A DNA stretch of 64,000 bases from Crystallibacter sulfonylureivorans_A (GCF_047607445.1 NZ_JBLKRT010000010.1:1-64000); one strand, 5' to 3'; positions 17,091 to 27,812 are shown, counted from the stretch's first letter. The notes: generated from the letters alone by a model not told the origin. Numbers and translations: made by a program.

Positions 17091-18779
17091 GTGAGGATTA
17101 CCGATACCTCCGACCTGTGGTGGAAGACAGCCGTTGTCTACTGCCTGGACGTGGAGACGTACTTCGATTCCGACGGCGACGGCGTGGGAGACTTCGCCGG
17201 CCTGGCTCAGCGCGTGGACTATCTGGCCGAACTGGGTGTCACCTGCATCTGGCTGATGCCCTTCTATCCCACGCCCGAGCGGGACGACGGCTATGACATC
17301 ACCGACTTCTACGGCGTGGACCGGCGGTTGGGGGACCACGGGGACCTGGTGGAATTCCTGCGCACCGCCCGGGACCGCGGCATGCGGGTCATCGCGGACT
17401 TGGTGGTCAACCACACCTCGGACCAGCATCCCTGGTTCCAATCCGCGCGCCAGTCCAAAGACAGTCCCTTCCGGGACTACTACGTGTGGCGGTCGGACCC
17501 GCCGCCGGACACCTCCAAAGAGGTGGTGTTCCCGGACCAGGAGCAGTCGATTTGGACCAAGGACAAGTTGACCGGGGAGTGGTACCTGCACCGCTTCTAT
17601 AAGCACCAGCCGGACCTGAACGTGACCAACCCCGAGGTCAGGAACCATATCGCCAAGGCCATGGGCTTCTGGCTGGAACTGGGGCTCGACGGTTTTCGTG
17701 TGGACGCGGTGCCCTTCTTTCTTGAAACCGTGGGGCAGGACGGGGCTGGGCTGCCGGACCCACATGAGGTCCTGCGCGACCTTCGCCGCTACTTGAGTCG
17801 CCGTCGCGGTGGCGGAATCCTGCTGGGCGAGGTCAACCTGCCGTATAAGGACCAGCTGACCTTCTTCGGCGGCAGCGACGGCGACGAACTGAACGTGATG
17901 TTTGACTTCATCGCCATGCAGAACATGTACCTGTCCCTCGCCCGGCAGGACGCGGGACCGCTGGCCAAGGCGCTGACGGGCAGGCCGGCCATTAACCCGG
18001 ACAACCAGTGGGCAACCTTCGTGCGCAACCACGACGAGCTGACGCTGGACAAGCTCACCGACGAAGAGCGCCTAGAAGTCTTCGCCGCCTTCGGGCCCGA
18101 GGAACAGATGCAGCTCTACGGCCGCGGCCTCAAACGCCGGCTGCCCCCGATGCTGGACGGGGATCCGCGCCGGATCCGGATGGTGTACTCGCTGCTGTTT
18201 TCCCTGCCGGGCACCCCGGTGCTGTACTACGGCGAGGAAATCGGCATGGGGGAGAACCTGGATGCCGAGGGCCGCCTGGCCGTCCGCACGCCCATGCAGT
18301 GGACGGACGGCCCGAACGCGGGCTTCTCCACCGCGGAGCCCCGACAATTGATCTCGCCGATGGTGGACGGCGGCTTCAGCCCGCAGTTCGTCAACGCCGC
18401 ACAGGCCAAACGGGATCCGGATTCGCTGTGGAACTTCATGGCCATGCTAATCAAGCGCTACCGCGAGTGCCCGGAGCTGGGCTGGGGCCGTTTCGAGGTC
18501 CTCAAGCAGCCGGAGAAGTCCGTGCTGGCCCATCGCTGCAGCTGGGAGGAGTCAAGCATGGTCCTGCTGCACAATCTCTCGCCCGATCCGGCCACCGTCA
18601 CGCTGGACTTGACGACGGAGGATTTGCCAGCGGAGAAGCTCCGGGACGTGATGCTGCTGGACCTGTTGGGCGATTCGGACGTGAAGATCGCCGAGGACGG
18701 CACGTGCAGCCTGCCGCTCGAGGGCTTCGGCTACCAGTGGCTGCGCCTGCAGCGCCCCGAGGACCGGCGGCTGCCGTAG
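17091..18779 (+). CDS. GH13 alpha-amylase family protein, trehalose synthase-like
   Basis: A 562-residue glycoside hydrolase family 13 enzyme resembling the catalytic part of trehalose synthase (TreS). Visible are VVYCLDVETYFDSDGDGVGDF at the N-terminus, the conserved VNHTSDQHPWF, the nucleophile segment GFRVDAV near residue 203, the acid/base LLGEVNL near 246 and RNHDEL near 313. No signal peptide, so it acts inside the cell. GTG 17091 has GGAGAGG upstream; a longer frame begins within the previous gene but is not credible. True trehalose synthesis is not proven; a related alpha-glucan rearrangement is possible. Confidence 0.85.
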   Translation: MRITDTSDLWWKTAVVYCLDVETYFDSDGDGVGDFAGLAQRVDYLAELGVTCIWLMPFYPTPERDDGYDITDFYGVDRRLGDHGDLVEFLRTARDRGMRVIADLVVNHTSDQHPWFQSARQSKDSPFRDYYVWRSDPPPDTSKEVVFPDQEQSIWTKDKLTGEWYLHRFYKHQPDLNVTNPEVRNHIAKAMGFWLELGLDGFRVDAVPFFLETVGQDGAGLPDPHEVLRDLRRYLSRRRGGGILLGEVNLPYKDQLTFFGGSDGDELNVMFDFIAMQNMYLSLARQDAGPLAKALTGRPAINPDNQWATFVRNHDELTLDKLTDEERLEVFAAFGPEEQMQLYGRGLKRRLPPMLDGDPRRIRMVYSLLFSLPGTPVLYYGEEIGMGENLDAEGRLAVRTPMQWTDGPNAGFSTAEPRQLISPMVDGGFSPQFVNAAQAKRDPDSLWNFMAMLIKRYRECPELGWGRFEVLKQPEKSVLAHRCSWEESSMVLLHNLSPDPATVTLDLTTEDLPAEKLRDVMLLDLLGDSDVKIAEDGTCSLPLEGFGYQWLRLQRPEDRRLP

Positions 18780-18917
18780 GACTGGCGCGGAGCGGACTGC
18801 GCGGCAGGGCGGCGCTGTACGGGGTTAGCTGAGCGTCATTCCCTCCACAGCCGGCCTCTCTGGTCGGTTCATCCACGAACACCCCAGCGGCCGGGAAAGG
18901 TGCCCGCGCCGCGGACC

Positions 18918-18923
18918 TAATGT
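18918..18923 (+). promoter_or_regulatory. comEA -10 hexamer, leaderless geometry
   Basis: TAATGT, then six bases, then ATG 18930. No Shine-Dalgarno precedes the ATG. No obvious -35 box. Confidence 0.55.
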
Positions 18924-18929
18924 TTCCGC

Positions 18930-19796
18930 ATGGGCCGACACCGCTGGCTTCCAGCAGCCGTCCGCGACGGCGCTGCATCACCGCTCAAGCGAACACCTCG
19001 GTTCCGCATTGCCCTCGGAGCGGCCTTCGTCGTGGCCGGGCTGTGCCTGGGCTACGGGATCGTTTCGATAGCGACCGCGGACCTGGCCCGCTCGTCCGCG
19101 CCGGTTGTGGACGGCATCCCTTTACGGTCCGGCCCTTCCTCGGGGCCAGATACCCGGGAGGGTGCCGGGGGCAGCGGAGATTCGCCTGCCGCCAGCGACG
19201 GTGAAGGACCGGCGATGCCTCAGGACGGCGGCGACGGCACGAAAAGTGGCGGCGGAGCAGACGCCGAGGCTGACGGCGGAATGGGCGGCGGGGACGACGG
19301 CGGCGGCGACGCCGGAGCACCCCTCATCGTCCACGTGGCGGGAGCCGTGGCATCGCCTGGCATCGTCCGGCTGGGCGCAGGCGCCAGAGTGTTCGAGGCG
19401 ATCGAAGCGGCCGGCGGCGCCAGAAAGGAAGCACGGCTCGAGGCGCTGAACCTGGCCGCACCTCTGACCGACGGCCAGCAGGTCTATGTGCCCACGCCGG
19501 ACGATGCCGGGCCGCCGGCGCCGGGCAGCGGGACCGGCGGCGGCGCCGCTGGTGGACCTGGGAGCGGCGGCGCCGCTGGTGGCGGAGCGGCCGGCGGTCC
19601 TGTTGGCAAGATCAACATCAACACGGCCAGCGCCGAGGAACTGGCGGAGTTGCCGCGCGTGGGGCCGGTGCTGGCCGGGAGGATCGTGGAGTTCCGCGAG
19701 CAGCACGGGCCGTACGGGCAACCGTCCGATCTGGACGCGGTGCCGGGCATCGGGCCGGTCATGCTTGAGGCGCTGGTGGAGCTGGTGACGGTGTGA
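18930..19796 (+). CDS. comEA: ComEA family DNA-binding helix-hairpin-helix protein
   Basis: Membrane-anchored DNA receptor for uptake of transforming DNA. The 288-residue protein has a basic N-terminus, one membrane segment (IALGAAFVVAGLCLGYGIV, about residues 29-47), a long Gly/Asp/Glu-rich spacer, a SLBB domain (HVAGAVASPGIVRLGAGARV) from about 130 and a C-terminal double helix-hairpin-helix (INTASAEELAELPRVGP, then DLDAVPGIGP). A Gly/Pro linker near 190-225 separates the last two. It overlaps comEC by four bases (GTGA). Confidence 0.9.
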   Translation: MGRHRWLPAAVRDGAASPLKRTPRFRIALGAAFVVAGLCLGYGIVSIATADLARSSAPVVDGIPLRSGPSSGPDTREGAGGSGDSPAASDGEGPAMPQDGGDGTKSGGGADAEADGGMGGGDDGGGDAGAPLIVHVAGAVASPGIVRLGAGARVFEAIEAAGGARKEARLEALNLAAPLTDGQQVYVPTPDDAGPPAPGSGTGGGAAGGPGSGGAAGGGAAGGPVGKININTASAEELAELPRVGPVLAGRIVEFREQHGPYGQPSDLDAVPGIGPVMLEALVELVTV

Positions 19797-22714
19797 GCGG
19801 AGCACGGTGGCAGCGGTACGCAGACGCGGCCCGCAAACCGGTCTCGGCCGGGCCGGTGGACTCTAGCGTCCCCTGTGAACGGGAGCACGGCAGCGCCTCT
19901 GGCCGCCCGGAAACTGGCGCTGCAATCGACGGGCGCGGCCCTGTCCCCGGCGCTGCGAACGACGGGCGCGGCCCCGTCCGCGGCGCTGCAATCGACGGGC
20001 GCGGCCCTGTCCCCGGCGCGCTGGATAGCAGCCGGTCGGAGGGAAGGCGCCGGGCGGACCTGCAGCAGCTGCTGCTGAAGCACATCACGCCGGATCCGGC
20101 TTCCGCAGCGCAGGGAGAAACCCGGCGACTGGACCTCCGCCTCGGACTCGCCGCATTGACTTGCTGGGCAGCGGCGCTGGCCTTGCCACATGCCCCGCCC
20201 GGAGTGGCACTGACAACGGCTGCCCTGCTCCTGGGTGCTGCCGGCGGCGCGTCGGCCCGCCTGTTGCTTCCGGCGAGGCTGTTCCGAACCGGGCTGCGCC
20301 GGGCCGGGAGACTGCAGCCGAAGAGCCGGCCGTCGCCGGAACGTGGCCTAAAGTCCCGGTGCCCGCCTTCCGACGCACGCAACGGCCGGCAGGGTGGCAG
20401 GCGGCGCCCCGAGCGTAGGCGACAGCCCGTGCGCAGACGGGGCAGCGGGTCGGGAGCCACCGCCGTCGTGCTGGTGCTGTCCAGCTGTACCGGACTGCTG
20501 GCGCTGATGGTGGGTGTGGGGCAGACACAACGGTTGGCCGGACCAATCGGGGGCGCCATCGCCGCAGAGGAAACCATTACCGCGCGCCTCGTAGCCACCG
20601 GTGACGCGTCCCAAGTGCAGGCACCGCAGCAATTCGGCGGCGGACCGCGCTTCCATCTGAAGGCCACCATCGTCGAGGCAACGTCCGCGGGCACCCGCTT
20701 TGAGGCGGACACGCCCGTGCTGGTGCTGGGCGGCCCGAAGTGGTCCGGAGTCAGGTATGGAGAGCGGCTTCGGGCGTCCGGCACCCTGGTCAGGGCCGAC
20801 TCTGGCCAGTCGGTGGCGGCGCTGTTGATTGCGTCGACGGTGCCCGCGGATCGGACCACACCGCCGCTGGACGCGTGGGTCTCCGGTCTTCGCACGCAGT
20901 TCGTCAAAGCACTGGTTGCCCTGCCTCCGGACGCACGCGGCCTCCTGCCCGGCATGGTGCTAGGCGACAAGGAACACCAGGCCGACGGCTTGGAAGACGC
21001 CATGCGGCGCACCGGTCTGACGCACCTGCTGACCGTGAGCGGCGCGAATGTGTCCTACGTGCTGGGGTTCGTTTACCTGCTGGGTTCGGCCGTGCGCTTA
21101 CCGCGCTGGGCCAAGGCAGTTGCCGGGGTCGCGAGCCTTGCGGGATTCGTGCTGCTGGTTCGCCCCGAGCCCAGCGTCCTGAGGGCGGCGGTGATGGGCT
21201 CCATCGGGGTGGCCGCTGTGCTTAGCGGGCGGCGGAGGGCATCGCTCTCTTTCCTGGCCTTGGCGGTGCTGGTGCTGCTGGTCATGGATCCGTGGTTGGC
21301 CGCCAGCTACAGTTTCATCCTCTCGGTGCTGGCAACCTTGTCGCTCGTGCTGCTGGGTGCCGCCTGTTCGCGCTGGCTGCAGCGGTTCCTTCCGGTCCCG
21401 CTGGCCCACGCCGTGGCGATGCCGATGGCGGCTCAGGTGTTCTGCGCGCCGGTGATCGTGCAGTTGCAGCCGGAACTGGCCCTGTACTCCATACCGGCGA
21501 ACGTGGCAGCCGGGCCGGTGGTTCCTTTCATCACCATTACCGGAATGATTGGCACCGCCCTGCTACCGCTCATCCCGGGCCTCGGCACGTTGGCGCTGCA
21601 CACGGCTGGATGGATGACGCTATGGGTGGCCGGCGTGGCCCGATGGTTTTCCGAGCTGCCGCTGGCAGCACTGCCGTGGGCCGGCGGCCCGCTGGGCGCC
21701 GCCGGTGCGGCTGCGGCCGGCCTGGCACTCCTTTGGGGCGTCCGCCGCATCTCGGTCGGCAGCAGTTCCGGAAGGAATCCGGAATCGAAGGACGAGCCAT
21801 CCGGGAACACGTCCCGCCGCGGCGGACACGGCGGGGCCAACTCGCGCCGGCGGGTTCTGCGGCTGGCGTGCTGGACGGCAATTCCGACGCTGCTGGCAGG
21901 AAGTGGAGTTGGCCTGCTGGTTGTGCTTCTGGTTCCGAGTGGCCCCCAGGCATCGTGGGATGTAGCAGCCTGCGATGTGGGTCAGGGGGATGGCCTGGTG
22001 GTCCGCACCGGTCCGCGGAGTGCCATCGTGGTGGACGCCGGGCCGGAAGCTGACCTGATGGGCCACTGCCTGGACGGGCTGGGCGTGGAGCGGATCGATG
22101 TCCTGATGCTCACGCACATGCACCTTGACCACTACGGCGGGCTTGACGGCGTCCTGGCCGGGCGCCAGACCGAGCGCGTCCTGTATTCGAGTGCGAAGGA
22201 AACACTGCCCGAGGCGGTCCGCGCCGCGCTCCAGACGCACGGGCTGGACGCCGAACGCGCCGCGGCAGGACTAACCGGCTCGGCCGGAGCGGTTGACTGG
22301 GCCGTGCACTGGCCAGTGGAAAACAGCGCCGGCCTGTCCGAGAACGATGCCAGCCTCGTCGTCGGGATCAAACTGCGGGTGGACAGCGGGGGAGAGGTGA
22401 GGATGCTTTTGACCGGTGATCTGGAGCAGGAACAGTTGCCTAAGCTGGCGCTTCGCCTGGGCTCGGATTTCGCCGTGGACGTCCTGAAAATCAGCCATCA
22501 CGGCGCCCGCAACGGCGGGACTGCGCTCATCAGCGGGCTGCGGCCGTCCGCAGCCCTTGTCTCGGTGGGCGCGGAGAACGACTATGGCCATCCTGCGGCG
22601 GAAATCCTGTCCGCGCTGAGCGCCGCCGGCGTGCATGTGCTGCGGACCGACCAACTGGGGACGGTGCTGCTGGATGCCGACCGCGGAAAGCTCTCCGTGC
22701 TCAGCGGCAGGTAG
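19793..22714 (+). CDS. comEC: ComEC/Rec2 DNA-uptake channel protein
   Basis: Polytopic membrane protein thought to form the channel for single-stranded DNA entry. The 973-residue product has an N-terminal low-complexity region containing an 11-residue tandem repeat, several membrane segments, the Competence domain (LLPGMVLGDKEHQ, LTHLLTVSGANVSYVLGF) and a C-terminal metallo-beta-lactamase domain (DVGQGDGLVV, THMHLDHYGG, LLTGDLE). The HxHxDH metal site is intact. GTG 19793 overlaps the comEA stop. The N-terminal cytoplasmic region is longer than usual. Whether this organism is naturally competent cannot be told; no ComEB or pilus genes are in the window. Confidence 0.9.
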   Translation: MSGARWQRYADAARKPVSAGPVDSSVPCEREHGSASGRPETGAAIDGRGPVPGAANDGRGPVRGAAIDGRGPVPGALDSSRSEGRRRADLQQLLLKHITPDPASAAQGETRRLDLRLGLAALTCWAAALALPHAPPGVALTTAALLLGAAGGASARLLLPARLFRTGLRRAGRLQPKSRPSPERGLKSRCPPSDARNGRQGGRRRPERRRQPVRRRGSGSGATAVVLVLSSCTGLLALMVGVGQTQRLAGPIGGAIAAEETITARLVATGDASQVQAPQQFGGGPRFHLKATIVEATSAGTRFEADTPVLVLGGPKWSGVRYGERLRASGTLVRADSGQSVAALLIASTVPADRTTPPLDAWVSGLRTQFVKALVALPPDARGLLPGMVLGDKEHQADGLEDAMRRTGLTHLLTVSGANVSYVLGFVYLLGSAVRLPRWAKAVAGVASLAGFVLLVRPEPSVLRAAVMGSIGVAAVLSGRRRASLSFLALAVLVLLVMDPWLAASYSFILSVLATLSLVLLGAACSRWLQRFLPVPLAHAVAMPMAAQVFCAPVIVQLQPELALYSIPANVAAGPVVPFITITGMIGTALLPLIPGLGTLALHTAGWMTLWVAGVARWFSELPLAALPWAGGPLGAAGAAAAGLALLWGVRRISVGSSSGRNPESKDEPSGNTSRRGGHGGANSRRRVLRLACWTAIPTLLAGSGVGLLVVLLVPSGPQASWDVAACDVGQGDGLVVRTGPRSAIVVDAGPEADLMGHCLDGLGVERIDVLMLTHMHLDHYGGLDGVLAGRQTERVLYSSAKETLPEAVRAALQTHGLDAERAAAGLTGSAGAVDWAVHWPVENSAGLSENDASLVVGIKLRVDSGGEVRMLLTGDLEQEQLPKLALRLGSDFAVDVLKISHHGARNGGTALISGLRPSAALVSVGAENDYGHPAAEILSALSAAGVHVLRTDQLGTVLLDADRGKLSVLSGR
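19916..20014 (+). repeat. Three in-frame 33-bp tandem repeats in comEC
   Basis: Three copies at 19916-19948, 19949-19981 and 19982-20014 encode GAAIDGRGPVP, GAANDGRGPVR and GAAIDGRGPVP. Copies 1 and 3 are identical or nearly so at DNA level; copy 2 differs at a few positions. The unit is a multiple of three, so copy-number change would not break the frame. It lies in the predicted cytoplasmic N-terminal tail. Confidence 0.85.
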
Positions 22715-22781
22715 GCACCGGACGCTTTGGGCAAAAGCCCCGGAACGTGAAACTCTTGACCTGAACAAGGAGGAACCTGAC

Positions 22782-23789
22782 GTGAACCCGCCCCCCGGAT
22801 CCCGCGCTTCTGCCGCCAAAAAGAGCGCCGCGACTGTCTCTTGGCGCGACGTCGAGCCGGCCCCCATCGTGCTGGTCAGCGGTCCGGAAGAGTACCTGGC
22901 CCACCGGGCCAAGGAGCGCGTCCGGAACCTGCTGCGCGGCCAGCAGCCGGACCTTGAGCTGACGCAGCTGGACGCTTCCTCCTACACCAGCGGTGAGCTC
23001 ACCATGCTGGCCAGCCCCAGCCTTTTCGGCGAAGCGAAACTCATTGAAGCCTCCTCGCTGGCGCAGATGAACGATGAGTTCCTGACGGATACGCTCGCCT
23101 ATCTCTCGTCTCCGGCCGACGACGTCTGGTTGGTCCTGCACCACGGCGGCGGAACCCGGGGAAAGAAACTGCTTGATGCGGTCAAGGCATCGGGCGCCCC
23201 CGTGGTTGACTGCCAGGCGATGAAGAAGGACGCCGACAAGCTGGACTTCGTCAGGCAGGAGTTCAAGGCCGCCCGCCGCGCAATCGACCCGGCCGCGGCC
23301 CAGGCGCTGGTGTCCGCCGTCGGCTCATCTCTGCCGGATCTGGCGGCCGCCTGCTCCCAATTGATTTCCGACGCCGATAGCGCCGTCACCGAAGAGACGG
23401 TGGAAAAGTACTATGGCGGCCGGGTGGAGGCAACCGGCTTCAAGGTCGCCGACGCTGCCATCTCCGGCCGGGGTGCCGCCGCACTGGCCTCCCTCCGGCA
23501 CGCGCTGGCAACCGGTGTTGATCCGGTACCGATCGTTGCCGTGCTGGCCATGAAGCTGCGCCAGATCGCCAAGGTCAAAAGCGCCTCGGCCAATGCACGG
23601 GAGTTGGGCATGGCCCCCTGGCAGTTCGACCAGGCCCGCAGGGACGCACGGCTGTGGGATTCGGAGGCGCTGGCCCGCTGCATCCAGGTGCTGGCCGAGA
23701 CCGACGCCCAGGTCAAAGGCGAAGGCCGCGACCCGGAATACGCCGTGGAACGGGCCGTCACGCTGATCGCCACCAGCGCCCGTCGCTAA
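22782..23789 (+). CDS. holA: DNA polymerase III delta subunit
   Basis: Clamp-loader wrench that opens the beta sliding clamp. The 335-residue protein starts with a short basic/Ala tail, then IVLVSGPEEYLAHRAKERV, ELTQLDASSYTSGELTMLASPSLFGEAKLIE and DDVWLVLHHGGGTRGKKLLDAV, all characteristic of HolA; the C-terminal helical collar domain follows. Start GTG 22782 is set by a perfect AAGGAGG at 22767-22773, eight bases upstream; the longer open frame begins within comEC and is not used. Location after comEC is common in bacteria. Confidence 0.92.
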   Translation: MNPPPGSRASAAKKSAATVSWRDVEPAPIVLVSGPEEYLAHRAKERVRNLLRGQQPDLELTQLDASSYTSGELTMLASPSLFGEAKLIEASSLAQMNDEFLTDTLAYLSSPADDVWLVLHHGGGTRGKKLLDAVKASGAPVVDCQAMKKDADKLDFVRQEFKAARRAIDPAAAQALVSAVGSSLPDLAAACSQLISDADSAVTEETVEKYYGGRVEATGFKVADAAISGRGAAALASLRHALATGVDPVPIVAVLAMKLRQIAKVKSASANARELGMAPWQFDQARRDARLWDSEALARCIQVLAETDAQVKGEGRDPEYAVERAVTLIATSARR

Positions 23790-23873
23790 CGGGCTGACCC
23801 GGCGGTCTGCGTCCGGGCCCAGCGAGCATGAAAGCCTCACGCTTCCCTACCTCAAGGCGGCATCCCGCCGGCA

Positions 23874-23890
23874 TCACCCACGGTGGGTGA
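23874..23890. terminator. Perfect short palindrome between convergent genes
   Basis: TCACCCAC-G-GTGGGTGA lies between the 3' ends of holA and the minus-strand lipoprotein gene, followed on the plus strand by GATTTGG. A hairpin terminator is plausible by position, but the T run is weak. Confidence 0.35.
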
Positions 23891-23922
23891 GATTTGGTAC
23901 TCCTCTGGCTGGCGCTGCGGGG

Positions 23923-24396
23923 TTAGCTGCCGTCCGGTGACTCCTCCGGCGACCCCTCGGGGGACTCTGCCGGGGACCCTGACTGCGCCGCCGGCACGGC
24001 CGTCACACGCGCAACGCACTCGAGGCCCGAGGCATTGCTGGTGTAGATACTGGCGAAGGCGACGTCGGTGGAATCGCCAGGCGCGAGGGTGAAGGATTCC
24101 TCCTTCATGCCGAGGACGTCTTCGCTCCCGGTGCGGATTACCGAGAAGCGGATCGTGTACGTGTTGGCGGCGGTACCGACGTTCGTCAGGCTGGCCTTGC
24201 CTCGCCAGACCCCGTCCTCGTCTGCAGAACACAGGAACCCGCTCAACGCGCCTTGCGTCGTCGCCGACGGGGAGGCCGTCGCTTCAGAGGCAGTCTCCAT
24301 TGGGCTTGCGGTGCTTTCGCCTTCCGGCGGACCTGAGCAGCCCGCCAGCAGGATCGTTGCTGTTGCCAGTGCGGTGACGAGTTGGGCCCGTTTCAT
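23923..24396 (-). CDS. Small secreted lipoprotein of unknown function
   Basis: A 157-residue lipoprotein: signal peptide MKRAQLVTALATATILLAG with lipobox LLAGC, then a Ser/Thr/Glu linker (about residues 22-48), a beta-rich domain with VWRGKASLTNVGTAANTY and FTLAPGDSTDVAFASIY, and an acidic C-terminal tail of Pro-Glu-Ser repeats (SPAESPEGSPEESP). The middle resembles the FxLYD-type extracellular beta domains, so it may be a surface or cell-wall-associated protein; I cannot assign a function. A CATAAT hexamer lies eight bases upstream of the ATG. Confidence 0.75.
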   Translation of the reverse strand: MKRAQLVTALATATILLAGCSGPPEGESTASPMETASEATASPSATTQGALSGFLCSADEDGVWRGKASLTNVGTAANTYTIRFSVIRTGSEDVLGMKEESFTLAPGDSTDVAFASIYTSNASGLECVARVTAVPAAQSGSPAESPEGSPEESPDGS

Positions 24397-24479
24397 CTGG
24401 CCAGATTATGCGCGGCGACCAGGGGGAAGGATCACCCAATCCGGGTGAAGAACCGGAAACCGGACGAACAACCGGAAAA

Positions 24480-24520
24480 GGCCGGAGGCCGCCACCCTGA
24501 ACGGGTGACGGCCTCCGGCC
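24480..24520 (-). terminator. rpsT intrinsic terminator
   Basis: Very strong hairpin: GGCCGGAGGCCG (24480-24491) pairs with CGGCCTCCGGCC (24509-24520), and CACCC with GGGTG, around TGAAC with a single mismatch. On the minus strand the stem is followed by TTTTCC. It stands 33 bases beyond the rpsT stop, so it ends the rpsT transcript. Confidence 0.85.
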
Positions 24521-24553
24521 TTGGCTTGGTTCGGCCTGTCGGCCGGATGCGCT

Positions 24554-24814
24554 TTAGAGCGCGTTGACCTGCTTGGCCAGCGCCGACTTGTGGTTGGCGG
24601 CGTTGTTCTTGTGCAGAACGCCCTTGCTGACGGCCTTGTCCAGCTTGCGGCTCGCGGCAACCAGAGCGGTGTTGGCGGCTTCCTGATCGGCGGACTGAAT
24701 GGCACCGGTCACGGCGCGGATAGCGGTCTTGAGCTCGGACTTGACCGAGTTGTTGCGCTGGCGTGCCTTCTCGTTGGTGAGAATGCGCTTCTTCTGGGAC
24801 TTGATATTGGCCAC
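24554..24814 (-). CDS. rpsT: 30S ribosomal protein S20
   Basis: Small-subunit protein that binds the 5' domain of 16S rRNA. The 86-residue product has the family start ANIKSQKKRILTNEKARQRN, then VKSELKTAIRAV and HKNNAANHKSALAKQV at the end. Start is the GTG at 24812-24814, giving an initiator Met directly before ANIKSQ; upstream in-frame codons do not look like S20. AGAGAG lies eight to thirteen bases upstream. Monocistronic with its own terminator; neighbours lepA and hemW are the usual company of rpsT in Actinobacteria. Confidence 0.97.
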   Translation of the reverse strand: MANIKSQKKRILTNEKARQRNNSVKSELKTAIRAVTGAIQSADQEAANTALVAASRKLDKAVSKGVLHKNNAANHKSALAKQVNAL

Positions 24815-24972
24815 GAAATAACTCTCTGTTGTTGAGGAACTTTGGTCTTTGAGGGCATTCGGTCCGGTCATTGACTGAGCGGCGTGGGGCACCGTAATGG
24901 CAACCGGCCCGAGGTGCCCGTCGACCTGCGCGGACACACAGCTATAAATATTAGCAGATCAGCGCCCGCGCC

Positions 24973-25089
24973 GGGCGAATGGTGCTTGGCCGACACGCCG
25001 GCCGCGAGTACGGGTGAACAGTGCTTGGCCGACATGCCGGCGGCCGGGCCGGGTGAACGGCGCTTCGCCGACACGCCGCTTGCGGTCAG
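24973..25089. repeat. Three 39-bp tandem repeats between rpsT and the PemK-like gene
   Basis: Units at 24973-25011, 25012-25050 and 25051-25089 share GGGTGAAC followed by GTGCTTGGCCGACA and GCCGG with about 70-85% identity between neighbours. They begin about 160 bases upstream of the rpsT start and end ten bases from the stop of the PemK-like gene. The unit length is a multiple of three, but no credible gene covers them. Their position just after a gene whose own N-terminal part is repetitive is notable. Confidence 0.75.
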
Positions 25090-25099
25090 TTCCAGGCAG

Positions 25100-25762
25100 T
25101 CAGTTCCAGCCGCGGCGGCGCATGCCCTGGGCGACCTTCTCGAACGTGGCGCGTGGGAGCACTGCGCCTTCGCGCCGCACTGCCTCCGGATCCAGCTGGA
25201 GAACACGGTCCAGCTTGATCTCACTGGGACGGCCCTGCGAGTCCCAAGCACCGGAGCCGATGTCTACGTAGTCCTCGTCCCGGCTCCGCGCGTTGTTGCG
25301 GTCCCGGGAAGTCATCATGAGCGCCAGCAGGCGGCCGCGGTGGTTCCCGATCACCAGGACGGGACGATCCTTCCCCCGCGAAAAGTCTTCCTCGTAGGGC
25401 ACCCACGTCCAGACGATTTCGCCCGGGTCGGGGGAGCCGTCGGCAGCAGGGGAGTAGCTGATGGTCCCGGAGCCACGGTAGTCGCCGGGATACGGCAAGT
25501 CGGTGCCTCCGCCCGCTGTGCCGGTGCCTGTCATTCCGCGGCCCGCCGTGCCACCTCCCGCTGGGCCCTGGCCCGCTGTGCCGCGGCCAGAGCCCCTTCC
25601 CTGGGGCTGCGGACGGTTGCCGGTTGCAGCCCCGCGCGGCCGCGTCGAGCCGCCGGTTCCGGAGGCGCCGGGAACGCCGGTGCGGCCGGAGCCGGACAAG
25701 GCCCGGATAGCCCGGACAGCGTTGTTGAGGAGCCGATTGAGTCCCTTCGGGGAAAATGCCAT
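25100..25762 (-). CDS. PemK/MazF-like protein with a repetitive N-terminal extension, no partner antitoxin
   Basis: The C-terminal half (about residues 105-220) has the PemK/MazF layout: PDPGEIVWTWVPYEEDFSRGKDRPVL, then ALMMTSRDR and SEIKLDRVLQL, as in ribonuclease toxins of type II systems. The first 100 residues are a helix (SPKGLNRLLNNAVRAIRAL) and a Gly/Thr/Arg-rich linker with GTAG and GRG repeats, absent from ordinary MazF. No antitoxin gene is next to it, so it may be a housekeeping derivative rather than an active toxin. ATG 25762 has a leaderless-type -10 and no ribosome-binding site. Confidence 0.78.
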   Translation of the reverse strand: MAFSPKGLNRLLNNAVRAIRALSGSGRTGVPGASGTGGSTRPRGAATGNRPQPQGRGSGRGTAGQGPAGGGTAGRGMTGTGTAGGGTDLPYPGDYRGSGTISYSPAADGSPDPGEIVWTWVPYEEDFSRGKDRPVLVIGNHRGRLLALMMTSRDRNNARSRDEDYVDIGSGAWDSQGRPSEIKLDRVLQLDPEAVRREGAVLPRATFEKVAQGMRRRGWN

Positions 25763-25768
25763 GGCCCT

Positions 25769-25774
25769 AGGCTA
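25769..25774 (-). promoter_or_regulatory. -10 hexamer of the PemK-like gene, leaderless geometry
   Basis: Read on the minus strand: TAGCCT, six bases, then ATG 25762. No Shine-Dalgarno precedes the ATG. Confidence 0.5.
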
Positions 25775-25958
25775 CTGAACGAAGGCTGCCGCAGGTCACT
25801 GACCATCACGGCAACACACCCGGCCATCACCGCAGTTCACCTTGGCGTAAAGGTGCGCGGATGCCGGATCGGCGTGGGACACTTATAGTTGAGCAAAATC
25901 TGCGTGCTGGTACCGGTGCGCATTGCCAGTCCGCTTGTCCGAGAGTAAGGAACCATCT

Positions 25959-27812
<1,854 letters not shown>

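Noticed and set aside
24973..25089. CRISPR array
   Set aside because: Units are contiguous without unique spacers, and no cas genes are present.
24884..25888. Long plus-strand open frame across the 39-bp repeats and the PemK-like gene
   Set aside because: It is antisense to a better-supported gene, has no ribosome-binding site, and its composition reflects GC-rich shadow coding.
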